Source: G963422745 sp965214285
GTDB taxonomy: Bacteria; Actinomycetota; Acidimicrobiia; Acidimicrobiales; Aldehydirespiratoraceae
Assembly (NCBI GenBank): GCA_965214285.1
Contig: OZ243946.1
Location: forward strand, 558,001 to 622,000
DNA length: 64,000 bases
Direction of reading: 5' to 3'
Shown: positions 7,376 through 15,252 of the stretch, piece after piece
How the letters are laid out: every line of letters starts with the position of its first letter
How positions within the stretch are numbered: position 1 is the first letter of the stretch
Notes under the pieces: generated by a model
Seen by the model: the letters and a program-made list of their open reading frames with translations, nothing else
Database searches by the model: none
Told to the model about the DNA's origin: nothing
Position numbers and translations under genes: made by a program

Positions 7376-8281
7376 GTGCTTGCGAATCACCCCACCAGGA
7401 GACAGCCCTCCACCCCCGCCAGGATGCTCGCGGTGCTTGCTGTCGCTGTTGCGTCGGCGTTGGCCTTGTCGGTCGGCACCGCCGCTGCCGGCAGCGGCCT
7501 GTTCGGCTACAGCAGTCCTGCTGCGACGATCATCCAGCGCTCCATCGACGAGGCGCTCGACGAGCACCGTGCTGAGCAGCGGGCGTCGCAGGGCCAGGAA
7601 GCCCCGGACCCCGCAGAGGTCGACACAGCCGAGGCGGATGCGGGGGAAGCCGACACGGCTGAGGCTGACGCGCCGGAGGCCGATGCAGGCGAGGCTGACG
7701 TGCCGGAAGCTGACACGGCCGAGTCGGATGCGCCTGAGGCTGACGCGGGCGAGGCGGATGCGCCCGAGGCTGAAGCGGCCCCTGAGCCGCCGAGCGCGCA
7801 GCCGCCTGCGGATCTGCCGCCCCCGCCGCCGTTGCCGACGCCGCCTGCTCCGACCCCTGAGCCGCCCGTTGAGCCCGAGGCCGAGGAGCCCCCGGCCGAG
7901 GAGCCCGCGCCGGAGCCTCCCGCCGAGGAGCCTGAGGATTGCCAGTGCCTGCCGGAGACCGACCCGGAGTACGTCGCGGCCAAGGCGCATTTCGAGGCGA
8001 CCAAAGCCTGGACCCGGCCTGTGATCGCTGAGATGCAGGCGGCTGCTGATGCGTCGCTTGAGGCCCTTTACGAGTTCGGCCGAGTGCGCAAGGGCCTGCG
8101 GGATGTGTGCGGCGATTGCTGGGACCACCCGGACGTGGTGGCGGCCAAGCGTGTCATGGACGAGCGTGCCTCGGCCTATTCGGCGTTGCGCGGGCCGGCG
8201 AAGGCTGCTGCCAATGCGTACAACGCCGCCCTTGAGCGCTGGGACCGAGCACGCGATCTCGCCAAGGTCAATCTCCCCTGA
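7376..8281 (+). CDS. secreted protein of an unrecognised paralogous family, copy 1
   Basis: 301 residues, family not recognised. A signal peptide ends near TAAAGSGLFGY, followed by a conserved amphipathic segment (IIQRSIDEALDEHRAEQR). About ten five-residue repeats of the form x-x-E-A-D follow (about residues 82-133), then a Pro/Glu-rich linker. The C-terminal domain is helical with paired cysteines (DCQCLP and DVCGDCWDHP). The order signal peptide, GLFG motif, low-complexity spacer and Cys-helical domain is shared with the genes at 8499 and 9856. The GTG at 7376 follows AAAGGAG by 6 nt. The acidic spacer suggests projection from the cell or extension through the wall; function unknown. Confidence 0.8.
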   Translation: MLANHPTRRQPSTPARMLAVLAVAVASALALSVGTAAAGSGLFGYSSPAATIIQRSIDEALDEHRAEQRASQGQEAPDPAEVDTAEADAGEADTAEADAPEADAGEADVPEADTAESDAPEADAGEADAPEAEAAPEPPSAQPPADLPPPPPLPTPPAPTPEPPVEPEAEEPPAEEPAPEPPAEEPEDCQCLPETDPEYVAAKAHFEATKAWTRPVIAEMQAAADASLEALYEFGRVRKGLRDVCGDCWDHPDVVAAKRVMDERASAYSALRGPAKAAANAYNAALERWDRARDLAKVNLP

Positions 8282-8316
8282 ACCCCTGCGGCCGGTCGGC
8301 TTGATCGGCCGGCGAG

Positions 8317-8371
8317 AGAGCGATGACCTGCACGGTCGGTCACAGCGCCGGCCGTGCAGGTCTCGCGCTCT
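8317..8371 (+). terminator. 3' hairpin, copy 1
   Basis: An 11-bp perfect inner stem (8325-8335 with 8352-8362) and an outer 6-bp stem AGAGCG/CGCTCT flank a small internal loop. It lies about 35 nt past the stop codon without a T-run, as is common for high-GC terminators or mRNA-stabilising hairpins. Confidence 0.5.
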
Positions 8372-8428
8372 GCGATCTCCGGCCCCGACTGACAACGGCC
8401 TTGCGGCAGGGCCGGTCCGTCGGGGTTG

Positions 8429-8457
8429 TTGCGCGACGCTTACATACGCTGTAAGGT
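8429..8457 (+). promoter_or_regulatory. promoter with embedded palindromic operator, copy 2
   Basis: Exact copy of the 7306-7334 element, 1123 bp downstream, with the palindrome at 8439-8455. Both paralogues should answer to the same regulator. Confidence 0.6.
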
Positions 8458-8498
8458 GTACGCCGTAAGCATCACGCTATAGGTCAAAGGAGTCCACA

Positions 8499-9410
8499 GT
8501 GCTTGCGAATCACCCCACCAGGAGACAGCCCTCCACCCCCGCCAGGATGCTCGCGGTGCTTGCTGTCGCTGTTGCGTCGGCGTTGGCCTTGTCGGTCGGC
8601 ACCGCCGCTGCCGGCAGCGGCCTGTTCGGCTACAGCAGTCCTGCTGCGACGATCATCCAGCGCTCCATCGACGAGGCGCTCGACGAGCACCGTGCTGAGC
8701 AGCGGGCGTCGCAGGGCCAGGAAGCCCCGGACCCCGCAGAGGTCGACACAGCCGAGGCGGATGCGGGGGAAGCCGACACGGCTGAGGCTGACGCGCCGGA
8801 GCCCGATGCAGGCGAGGCTGACGTGCCGGAGGCTGACACGGCCGAGTCGGATGCGCCTGAGACCGACCCGGGCGAGACCGATGTCGGCGAGTCTGCTCCG
8901 GCCCCTGAGCCGCCGATCGCTCCGCAGCCGCCTGCGCCGACCCCTGAGCCCCCGGTGACGGTGCCTGCGCCGACCCCTGAGCCTCCGGCGACCCCTGAGC
9001 CGCCGACCGCTCCGGAGCCTCCCGCCGAGGAGCCCGCGCCAGAGCCCGAGGCCGAGGAGCCTGCGGACTGCCAGTGCCTGCCGCCGACTGACCCGGAGTA
9101 CCTCGCGGCCAAGGCGGCGTTCGAGGCTGCGAAGGCCGCGGCCCGGCCCCCGATCAAGGCCATGGAGGACGCCGCAGCCTCGTACCTGGAAGCCGTCTAC
9201 GAGTTCGGCCGAGTGCGCAAGGGCCTGCGGGATGTGTGCGGCGGCTGCTGGGATCACCCAGACGTGGTGGCGGCCCAGCGGATCATGAACGAGAGGGACG
9301 CGGTCTATCAGAGCTTGCGCGGGCCGGCGAAGGCTGCTGCCAATGCGTACAACGCCGCGCTTGAGCGCTGGGACCGAGCACGCAATCTCGCCAAGGTCAA
9401 TCTCCCCTGA
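8499..9410 (+). CDS. secreted protein of an unrecognised paralogous family, copy 2
   Basis: 303 residues. Identical to copy 1 over the signal peptide, the GLFG segment and the first x-x-E-A-D repeats. It then switches to ETDPGETDVGES and a long Pro-Thr-Glu-rich linker (PTPEPPVTVPAPTPEPPATP). The C-terminal helical domain keeps the cysteine pairs (DCQCLP, DVCGGCWDHP) and the ending GPAKAAANAYNAALERWDRA. Divergence is concentrated in the linker and the first half of the C-terminal domain. Promoter, operator, ribosome-binding site and GTG start are identical to copy 1. Confidence 0.8.
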   Translation: MLANHPTRRQPSTPARMLAVLAVAVASALALSVGTAAAGSGLFGYSSPAATIIQRSIDEALDEHRAEQRASQGQEAPDPAEVDTAEADAGEADTAEADAPEPDAGEADVPEADTAESDAPETDPGETDVGESAPAPEPPIAPQPPAPTPEPPVTVPAPTPEPPATPEPPTAPEPPAEEPAPEPEAEEPADCQCLPPTDPEYLAAKAAFEAAKAAARPPIKAMEDAAASYLEAVYEFGRVRKGLRDVCGGCWDHPDVVAAQRIMNERDAVYQSLRGPAKAAANAYNAALERWDRARNLAKVNLP

Positions 9411-9445
9411 ACCCCTGCGGCCGGTCGGATTGATCGGCCGGCGAG

Positions 9446-9500
9446 AGAGCGATGATCTGCACCGTCGGCTACCGCGCTGGCCGTGCAGATCTCGCGCTCT
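9446..9500 (+). terminator. 3' hairpin, copy 2
   Basis: Same hairpin as at 8317-8371. The C-G pair 8327/8360 of copy 1 is T-A here (9456/9489), a compensatory change that keeps the stem. Confidence 0.5.
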
Positions 9501-9570
9501 GCGATCGCCGGCCTCCGGCCGACTGCCGGCCTGCCGGTGACGGTGTGCCGTCGGAACTCCGGCGCACGGC

Positions 9571-9729
9571 GAGACGGACGCGTCCGAGGCGCATGCGAGC
9601 AATGCCGACACGTTGCAGGCAAGCGCTGTTGAGGCGGATGCTCGCGAGACCGTGAGCGGGAGGCAGGCGAACGCAGTCGAGAGCCGCTGCAGACCTGAGC
9701 CCAGCAGCCCGCAGTCGAGCTCCCGCTGA
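9571..9729 (+). pseudogene. decayed fragment of the acidic-repeat linker
   Basis: An open frame without a start reads E-T-D-A-S-E-A-H-A-S-N-A-D, then V-E-A-D-A-R-E-T, keeping the five-residue spacing and composition of the x-x-E-A-D repeats of the two upstream genes. It stops at 9727-9729. There is no signal peptide and no C-terminal domain. The simplest reading is the remnant of a third copy. Confidence 0.5.
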
Positions 9730-9818
9730 GGGCGGCTTGGCCCGGAGTCGCGGCTCGACGGACGCACGGCGGACCCCATGCGCTGTCACGACCCGAAACA
9801 GGAAATCCACAATGATCG

Positions 9819-9847
9819 TTGACAGCTGTGGATAACGCCGCTACTCT
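9819..9847 (+). promoter_or_regulatory. consensus promoter with DnaA box in spacer, leaderless
   Basis: TTGACA (9819-9824), a 17-nt spacer and TACTCT (9842-9847), 8 nt before the ATG at 9856. TGTGGATAA at 9827-9835 is a perfect TTATCCACA DnaA box on the other strand; ATCCACA at 9805-9811 mirrors it. Confidence 0.65.
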
Positions 9848-9855
9848 GGTCCGCC

Positions 9856-10797
9856 ATGAATTACACCATGAAAATTACATCCACCGGATTGCTGGCCGTC
9901 GCTTCGGTCCTGGCGTTCGTTCTGGCCGGCGGCCCTGCAGCTGCCGGCGAGGGCTTGTTCGGGAACCACGACAGCCCAGCATCTCGGATCATCGACGAAG
10001 CGATCGACGATGCGCTCGAGGAGCACCAAGCGGCTCAGCGTCGAGCGACTCTCGACCCGGGACCGTCGAGCGACGAGGCGCCTCCTGTGAAGCAGGCGGC
10101 GTCAACCGCCAAGGCGCCGCCGACCACGGCACCGCCTACGACCACTACGGCGCCGCCCACCACGGCACCGCCGACTACGGCGCCGCCCACTACGGCACCG
10201 CCCACCACAGAGGCGCCTGCTGACGAGGGGGCGCCTGCGGAGGAGCCTGCTGCCACCGAGGAACCCGAGGGAGCGGAGGCAACCTGGGTCGAGGAGGCAC
10301 CCGAGGAGGAGCCCGAGACGGCGGCTGCGACCGCGGAGAGTCCGTTTGACTGCGACCCCAGCGCCTTCCCCAGCACGTGCCTCGTCCAGAAGAACGGGGG
10401 CACGCTGACGCCGCAAGAGCAGGCGGATCTCGAGACGGTACTGGCGGCCTGGATTGCGGCACGAGATGCAGCCTGGGAGGCGCGGGCCGGCGTGGAGCGA
10501 GCCTCGTACGCGTTGTGGCAGGCCAGACAGCAGCTCAGGGACAACTGTGCCCCGTACCTGGAGCAGCACATCCAGCAAGGCGATCCCCCGGAGACGTTCC
10601 GCTGCGCCCGTGACTTCCTCGGCGGCCCCGCCGTCGACGCGGCCAAAGCGGTGTACCAGGGGCTGTTGGAGGCCCGGAAGCCGATCGTAGCGGAGTACAA
10701 CCGGGCGCTCTATGCCTGGGAGGAAGCCCAGTGCGTCCTCGGGGACTGGGACGAGCCATCCAGCACCGGCTACTACCACTACCAGCAGGTGTGCTGA
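9856..10797 (+). CDS. secreted protein of the same paralogous family, divergent copy 3
   Basis: 313 residues. The signal peptide ends in GGPAAAGEGLFGNHDS, and the segment RIIDEAIDDALEEHQAAQR aligns with the same segment of the two upstream paralogues. The spacer differs: repeated APPTT units replace the acidic repeats, followed by an acidic stretch. The C-terminal domain is again helical with cysteines (FDCDPS, STCLVQ, DNCAPY, FRCARD) and ends in a Tyr-rich tail with one last Cys. A different spacer on the same ends argues that the spacer serves for length and flexibility. The promoter is unrelated to that of copies 1 and 2 and predicts a leaderless mRNA from ATG 9856; ATG 9868 is an alternative start. 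Confidence 0.75.
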   Translation: MNYTMKITSTGLLAVASVLAFVLAGGPAAAGEGLFGNHDSPASRIIDEAIDDALEEHQAAQRRATLDPGPSSDEAPPVKQAASTAKAPPTTAPPTTTTAPPTTAPPTTAPPTTAPPTTEAPADEGAPAEEPAATEEPEGAEATWVEEAPEEEPETAAATAESPFDCDPSAFPSTCLVQKNGGTLTPQEQADLETVLAAWIAARDAAWEARAGVERASYALWQARQQLRDNCAPYLEQHIQQGDPPETFRCARDFLGGPAVDAAKAVYQGLLEARKPIVAEYNRALYAWEEAQCVLGDWDEPSSTGYYHYQQVC

Positions 10798-10988
10798 GCC
10801 CCGCTGCAGAGACGACGGGTCACTGACGACCCGCTGCTCTCCGGGCAGGGGCCAGTGCCCCGGCATCAGGGCCCCGCCGTCCGAACGCTTCGTTGACCCC
10901 ACAGGGGCCGTCGCAAGACACCCAGCCCCTTGGGGTCGACGTGGCCCGATGCCGGTCGGCCTTTGCCTGCTGATGCTCGCCGCCGCGC

Positions 10989-11879
10989 TCAGGGGGCGGT
11001 GATGGCGAAGGTCACGGGGTCGAACTCGCCGATCGAGGCGTCGAGGACGACCGAATCCGCCAGAGCGGCCAAGGCCTCGGTCTCGAACTCGCCGATCACC
11101 AGCTCCGAGGCCACCTGGAGGCTCTGAAGCCTCAGCGCCTCGAGCTGGGCGGGGTCGGCCCGCGGGTGGTTCTCGACGGTGGCCGGGCCGACGGAGCCGA
11201 CCTCGATCACATGCCAGCCGAACTCGGTCTCGACCGGCCCGACGAAATCTCCCGAAGCCGCAGCGAAGGCGGCGTCGTCGAATGCGGGGACGAACCTGCC
11301 CCGCGGCCCGCAGCCGAGGTCCCCGCCGCTGGGCCCGCTCGGCCCGGTCGAGAGCTCGACCGCCAGCTCCGCGAAGTCCTCGCCGGCAGCCAGGCGCTCC
11401 AGCACAGCCGCGGCGTCGGATTCGGTCTCGGTGAGGATGTGGCTGCTGCACAAGAAGTCGGCCGGGGTCGGCTCGCCGCGGGCTTCGGCCTCCGCTGTCG
11501 CCCAGCGTCCGAGCGAAAGGCTCAGCGCGGCGGTCTCCACGATCGAGGGCCGCAGCGCTTCCTGGACGTCGCTGCGGGCCTCGGGCACCAGCGTGTCGGC
11601 TTCGTCGAGATCCTCGTCTGTGGGGCCGAGGCCTTCTGCGACGGCGTGAAGCCCCATCGCCTGAACGGTCAGCCACTCGGCGACAGTGTCGGCCACCCGC
11701 TGGGGAACCGTGTTGTCGCCGAACGGCAGGCGCCGGTCGAGATCGGAGCGGGTCAGCGCCCGGTCCTCGATGGAGGCCACGACGGTGCTGTCCGAAGCAG
11801 AGTCGCCGCAGCCGCCGGCCACGGCGAGCGCCACGACCAGCGCCGATGCGCTCAGCGCCTGAATGCGTCGGGAGATCAC
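10989..11879 (-). CDS. parvulin-type peptidyl-prolyl isomerase lipoprotein
   Basis: 296 residues. The lipobox is VAGGC near residue 24, so the protein should be anchored on the outer face of the membrane. After a SurA-like helical segment (LTRSDLDRRLPF onward), the parvulin domain runs from about 143 to 235: CSSHILTETE, AAGEDFAELAVELSTGPSG, GGDLGCGPRGRFVPAFDDA and VETEFGWHVIEV. It would assist folding of exported proteins. The GTG start at 11879 has a TAGCCT box 9 nt upstream. It is next to, but not overlapping, the UbiX gene. Confidence 0.85.
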   Translation of the reverse strand: MISRRIQALSASALVVALAVAGGCGDSASDSTVVASIEDRALTRSDLDRRLPFGDNTVPQRVADTVAEWLTVQAMGLHAVAEGLGPTDEDLDEADTLVPEARSDVQEALRPSIVETAALSLSLGRWATAEAEARGEPTPADFLCSSHILTETESDAAAVLERLAAGEDFAELAVELSTGPSGPSGGDLGCGPRGRFVPAFDDAAFAAASGDFVGPVETEFGWHVIEVGSVGPATVENHPRADPAQLEALRLQSLQVASELVIGEFETEALAALADSVVLDASIGEFDPVTFAITAP

Positions 11880-11888
11880 GAGGCACTG

Positions 11889-11894
11889 AGGCTA
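11889..11894 (-). promoter_or_regulatory. -10 box TAGCCT for the parvulin gene
   Basis: Hexamer 9 nt before the GTG at 11879 on the minus strand; no Shine-Dalgarno sequence seen. Confidence 0.4.
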
Positions 11895-11923
11895 ACGGCG
11901 GCGCCGCCGGCGGAGCGGCGGGC

Positions 11924-12493
11924 TTATGGGCGGTCCTCGCCCCAGCGTGCGATCTGCGCGGCGTCGATGTCGAGATGCTCGAGCGCTCGCACCACGCTGT
12001 GGGTGACCAGATCGTCGATCGTGGTCGGGAGGCTGTAGAACGCCGGGACCGGCGGGAAGATCACCGCGCCCGCCTCCGCGGCCTGACGGCAGAGCCGCAG
12101 ATGGCCCAGGTGCAGCGGCGTCTCGCGCACCATCAGCACCAGCGGCCTGCGTTCCTTGAGGGTCACGTCGGCCGCCCGTCCCAGCAGGTCGGCGCTGTGC
12201 GAGGCGGCGACCACCGACAACGACTTGATCGAGCACGGCGCCACGATCATCCCGGCCGTGGCGAAAGAGCCGCTGGCGATCGGCGCTGCCATGTCACGGC
12301 TGCCGTGGACCACATCGGCGAGGGCCTCCACGGCCTTGGCGTCCAGCGACGACTCCGCGGCCAGGGTGACCTTGGCCGACGGGGTCATCACCAGATGCGT
12401 CTCGATGCTCTCCAGCGCGGCGAGCAGCTCCAGGGCGCGGATGCCGTAGACGACCCCGCTGGCCCCGCTGATGCCGACGACCACCCGTCTCAC
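11924..12493 (-). CDS. ubiX: UbiX-family flavin prenyltransferase
   Basis: 189 residues, normal family length. UbiX joins a dimethylallyl group to reduced FMN to make prenyl-FMN, the cofactor of UbiD decarboxylases. It begins with the flavin-binding strand RRVVVGISGASGVVYGIRAL, then HLVMTPSAKVTLA, SGSFATAGMIVAPCSIKSL, and the signature LVLMVRETPLHLGHL with IFPPVPAFYSLPTTIDDLV. The partner UbiD gene lies just upstream in the same direction. GTG 12493 starts the protein exactly at the conserved strand. Confidence 0.93.
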   Translation of the reverse strand: MRRVVVGISGASGVVYGIRALELLAALESIETHLVMTPSAKVTLAAESSLDAKAVEALADVVHGSRDMAAPIASGSFATAGMIVAPCSIKSLSVVAASHSADLLGRAADVTLKERRPLVLMVRETPLHLGHLRLCRQAAEAGAVIFPPVPAFYSLPTTIDDLVTHSVVRALEHLDIDAAQIARWGEDRP

Positions 12494-12589
12494 GGCAGCG
12501 ACCTGCGTCTCATCTCAGCCGGCTGCGTCTCACGGCCCGAACCCGCCTTTCACGGCGTCCGCCGGCGGTCCGCGAGCGCGGCCTGCGGC

Positions 12590-13930
12590 TCACGACAGGT
12601 ACCGGTCGAGGTCGACGGGCGCGTAGGAGACTCGTTCGCCGTACTCGCGGCGCTCGCGCTTGTAGGTGGCATCGATGCCGAGCTTGAAGCTCACGCCCCG
12701 CTGATCGGCCAGCGGGTCCATCTCGTGTCCCTGCGCGTCGCCGGCGACGAAGCTGTCGCGCCGCCAGTCGACCCGGTTGGTGAGCGCCCACAGCACCTCG
12801 GAGGGCTGCTCGAAGTCGATGTCGCGGTCCACCACGATCACGTTGCGGATGTTGATGTGGGCGGCCATGGCGGCCATCGCCAGGTTCTTGGGCTGGCCCG
12901 GGTTGTCGCGCTCGATGCGGATCAGCGCCAGGAAGCCGTTGCCATACGGCGGGATGCGCACCTCGGCGCCGGGGTCGATGTGGCGCACGAAGCGGCGCAG
13001 CAGCGCCTCCCGTGGCAGCACGTTGCCCAGCAGGATGTGCTCGTGCCAGCCGGGGATGATCGTCTGGTAGACGGGCTCGCTGCGCCGGCAGATCGAGCTG
13101 ACCTCCACGGTCGGCGAGTCCCACGGCTCGCCGTGGTAGCCGTGGAACTCCGCGAGCGGGCCTTCGGGGCGGCGGCTGCGGGGCCGTATCAGTCCCTCGA
13201 TCACCACCTCGGCCGCGGCCGGCACGGCGATGTCGGAGTCGAGCGCCTCGACGACCTCGATGCCTTGGCCGCGCATGGCCCCGGCGATGCCGAGCTCGTC
13301 GATCGGGGTGCGCACCGCGGCGGCCATGGTGATCGCCGGGTCGAGCCCGATGGCCAGCACCACAGCGAACGGCGCCTCGGGGTCGTCCCGGTTCCTCATG
13401 AACGTGCCCACGTCGCGCCACTCGTTGACGTTGAAGCCCAGCACGTTGCGCTCAAAACGAAGCATCCGGTTGTACGACAGGTTGCCGCGGCCGCTCACGG
13501 GGTCGCGGACGATGGTCACCGCGCCGGTGATGAAGGCGCCGCCGTCGCCGCGCGAGTGGGTCGGTATCGGCACCACGCCCAGGTCGACGTCGGGGCCGCG
13601 GGTCACGTTGTCGTGCCAGGCGGCTGAGTCCACGGTGACCGGGGCGATGGCGTTGGCCGGATCGAGGGCGTGCTCCATGCGGTCCGTCAGCTCGCCCGGC
13701 TCGCAGCCCAGCGCAAGCGCGGCCAGGCGGCGGCTGCTCACCGCGCCCGACACGATCGGCCAGGCGCTGCCGGCCGGGTTCTCGAACAGCGCCGCCCCTG
13801 CCTCGGCACGCTCGACGGCGGCGGCAACGTCTGCAAGCTCGTGGTCGAGGGAGACCTCGCGGCGGATGCGGCGCAGCAGGCCGTGCTGCTCGACGAGATC
13901 CAGGAAGCTGCGCAGGTCGCTGACGCTCAT
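12590..13930 (-). CDS. UbiD-family prenyl-FMN decarboxylase
   Basis: 446 residues. Reversibly (de)carboxylates aromatic or unsaturated acids using prenyl-FMN. It shows the UbiD landmarks: LRSFLDLVEQHGLLRRI at the start, GNLSYNRMLRFERNVLGF around the cofactor/metal site, AVPAAAEVVIEGLIRP with the catalytic acid segment, then AEFHGYHGE and the C-terminal dimer domain. It overlaps the CodA-like deaminase by ATGA, and the prenyltransferase gene follows 96 nt downstream. The pair suggests decarboxylation of a (hetero)aromatic acid in a degradation route; it could also be a dedicated 4-hydroxybenzoate-type enzyme. Confidence 0.9.
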   Translation of the reverse strand: MSVSDLRSFLDLVEQHGLLRRIRREVSLDHELADVAAAVERAEAGAALFENPAGSAWPIVSGAVSSRRLAALALGCEPGELTDRMEHALDPANAIAPVTVDSAAWHDNVTRGPDVDLGVVPIPTHSRGDGGAFITGAVTIVRDPVSGRGNLSYNRMLRFERNVLGFNVNEWRDVGTFMRNRDDPEAPFAVVLAIGLDPAITMAAAVRTPIDELGIAGAMRGQGIEVVEALDSDIAVPAAAEVVIEGLIRPRSRRPEGPLAEFHGYHGEPWDSPTVEVSSICRRSEPVYQTIIPGWHEHILLGNVLPREALLRRFVRHIDPGAEVRIPPYGNGFLALIRIERDNPGQPKNLAMAAMAAHINIRNVIVVDRDIDFEQPSEVLWALTNRVDWRRDSFVAGDAQGHEMDPLADQRGVSFKLGIDATYKRERREYGERVSYAPVDLDRYLS

Positions 13931-15249
13931 GAGTTGTCCTGTCGGCTCGTGGTGCCTCGGGTTGTCACGGTGCCGGCCCGGCGTGGCGCCAGCTCCGACT
14001 CGACGACTGTGACGGCCACAGCCTGCCCAGCCTTGTACACGGTGCGCGCCGCGGGCGCATCGGCGATGGCGGAGCGCACAGACGGGGTGTCGAGCACCAC
14101 GAAGTCGGCCGGGTCTCCCGCGGCGAAGCCCGACTCGGCCAGACCGAGCGCCCGGCGGGCGTTGCGGCCGACCATGGCCAGGGCCTGGTCGGGCGAGCGA
14201 TGGCCGGCCAGCACCATCAAGGCGGCGGTCTCCAGCGGGTCGCTGCGGCCCAGCAGGTTGAACGGGTCCTGCACGTTGTCGGCCCCGGCGGCCACGTTGG
14301 CCCCGGCTGCGATCAGCGCAGCGGTGGCGGTGAGGCCCCGAGGCGTCGCCGTCGGTCGGTCGCGGCCCTGCAGGAACAGGTTGGTCTGGGGCAGCGCCAG
14401 CACGCTGATGCCCGCCTCGGCGACCAGGGCGGCCGTTTCGGCCTGGACCTCCGGGGCCTGCATGCCCAGCGTCACGCAATGGCTCGCCGTCACCGGCTGG
14501 GCGAAGCCGTGCTCCAGCACCGCCCGCGCCAGCTCCGGCAGGAAGAACACGTCGGCATCGAGGGTCTCGTCCATGTGCAGGTCGATCCCGATCCCCGCAG
14601 CGGCGGCAGTCTTTATGGCATGGTCGATGACGTGGCGGCCCGAGCCGTCGGGCTCCAGGTGCGGGCAGCCGCCGACCAGGTCGGCCCCGGCCTCGATCGC
14701 TGCGTCGAGGGCGCTGCGGTTGGCGCGGGCCTCGGGGCCGGCGCCGGTCATCGGGGCGTGGGTGAGCGCCACGATCTGCACGTCGATGAGCCCGGCCATC
14801 TCGGCTGCTGCCTCGCGCAGGGCGACCACCGACGCTGCCGCCTCGCGGCCTGGCCCGCCGCCGACGTTGGCGTGTGTGCGCACCGCCACGGCGCCGTTGC
14901 GCACCAGGGCGCCCATGGCCGCGACGGCACGGGCCACGGTGTCGTCGTGGCCGAAGCTGCCCGCCTCGGCGGCCTGGGTCCAGGCGGCGATTGCGCCTGC
15001 GAGGTCGCCGCTGGGGTTGGGGACGGTCTCCGCGGTCAGCGCCTTGTCGAGATGGGCGTGCGGCTCGGCGAACGCGCCCAGCGCGAGCCGGCCGCCGAGA
15101 TCATCGACGTCGAGGCGCTCGTCGTCGGTGCTCGCGGTCGGGGAAGCCTCGCTCGCGGTGACTGCGGCGATCGTGCCGTCGTCGGTGTCGATCTCGATGT
15201 CGAGAAGGCGTCCGTCGGCCAGACGGGCGTTGCGCAGCAGGCGTCGCAT
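13927..15249 (-). CDS. CodA-like cyclic amidine deaminase/amidohydrolase
   Basis: 440 residues, related to cytosine/isoguanine deaminase (CodA). Metal ligands in order: EPHAHLDKA (His64 and His66), LHMDE, SHC, and the Asp of GADN. CodA-like secondary motifs are present (VRTHANV, ADLVGGCPHLEPDG, NLFLQGR). Where CodA has two Asp at the last motif, the second is Asn here (GADNVQDPF), so the substrate may differ from cytosine. The gene is coupled to the UbiD gene by a 4-nt overlap and follows an LLM gene by 3 nt. Role: hydrolytic deamination or ring opening of an N-heterocycle. Confidence 0.85.
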   Translation of the reverse strand: MRRLLRNARLADGRLLDIEIDTDDGTIAAVTASEASPTASTDDERLDVDDLGGRLALGAFAEPHAHLDKALTAETVPNPSGDLAGAIAAWTQAAEAGSFGHDDTVARAVAAMGALVRNGAVAVRTHANVGGGPGREAAASVVALREAAAEMAGLIDVQIVALTHAPMTGAGPEARANRSALDAAIEAGADLVGGCPHLEPDGSGRHVIDHAIKTAAAAGIGIDLHMDETLDADVFFLPELARAVLEHGFAQPVTASHCVTLGMQAPEVQAETAALVAEAGISVLALPQTNLFLQGRDRPTATPRGLTATAALIAAGANVAAGADNVQDPFNLLGRSDPLETAALMVLAGHRSPDQALAMVGRNARRALGLAESGFAAGDPADFVVLDTPSVRSAIADAPAARTVYKAGQAVAVTVVESELAPRRAGTVTTRGTTSRQDNS

Positions 15250-15252
15250 GGC

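Larger units (their letters stand above)
7299..9410 (+). repeat. tandem duplication, offset 1123 bp
   Basis: The block starting at 7299 recurs at 8422 with a constant offset of 1123 bp. The first 380 bp (7299-7678: promoter, operator, ribosome-binding site, signal peptide and start of the acidic repeat) are identical by eye. The copies then diverge in the linker and converge again over the last part of the C-terminal domain and the 3' hairpin. Confidence 0.9.

Noticed and set aside
7619..7780. 15-nt periodic repeat as a CRISPR or pentapeptide-repeat protein
   Set aside because: The period is five codons of x-x-E-A-D within a coding frame, not DNA repeats with spacers, and it lacks the A(D/N)LXX pattern of pentapeptide-repeat proteins.
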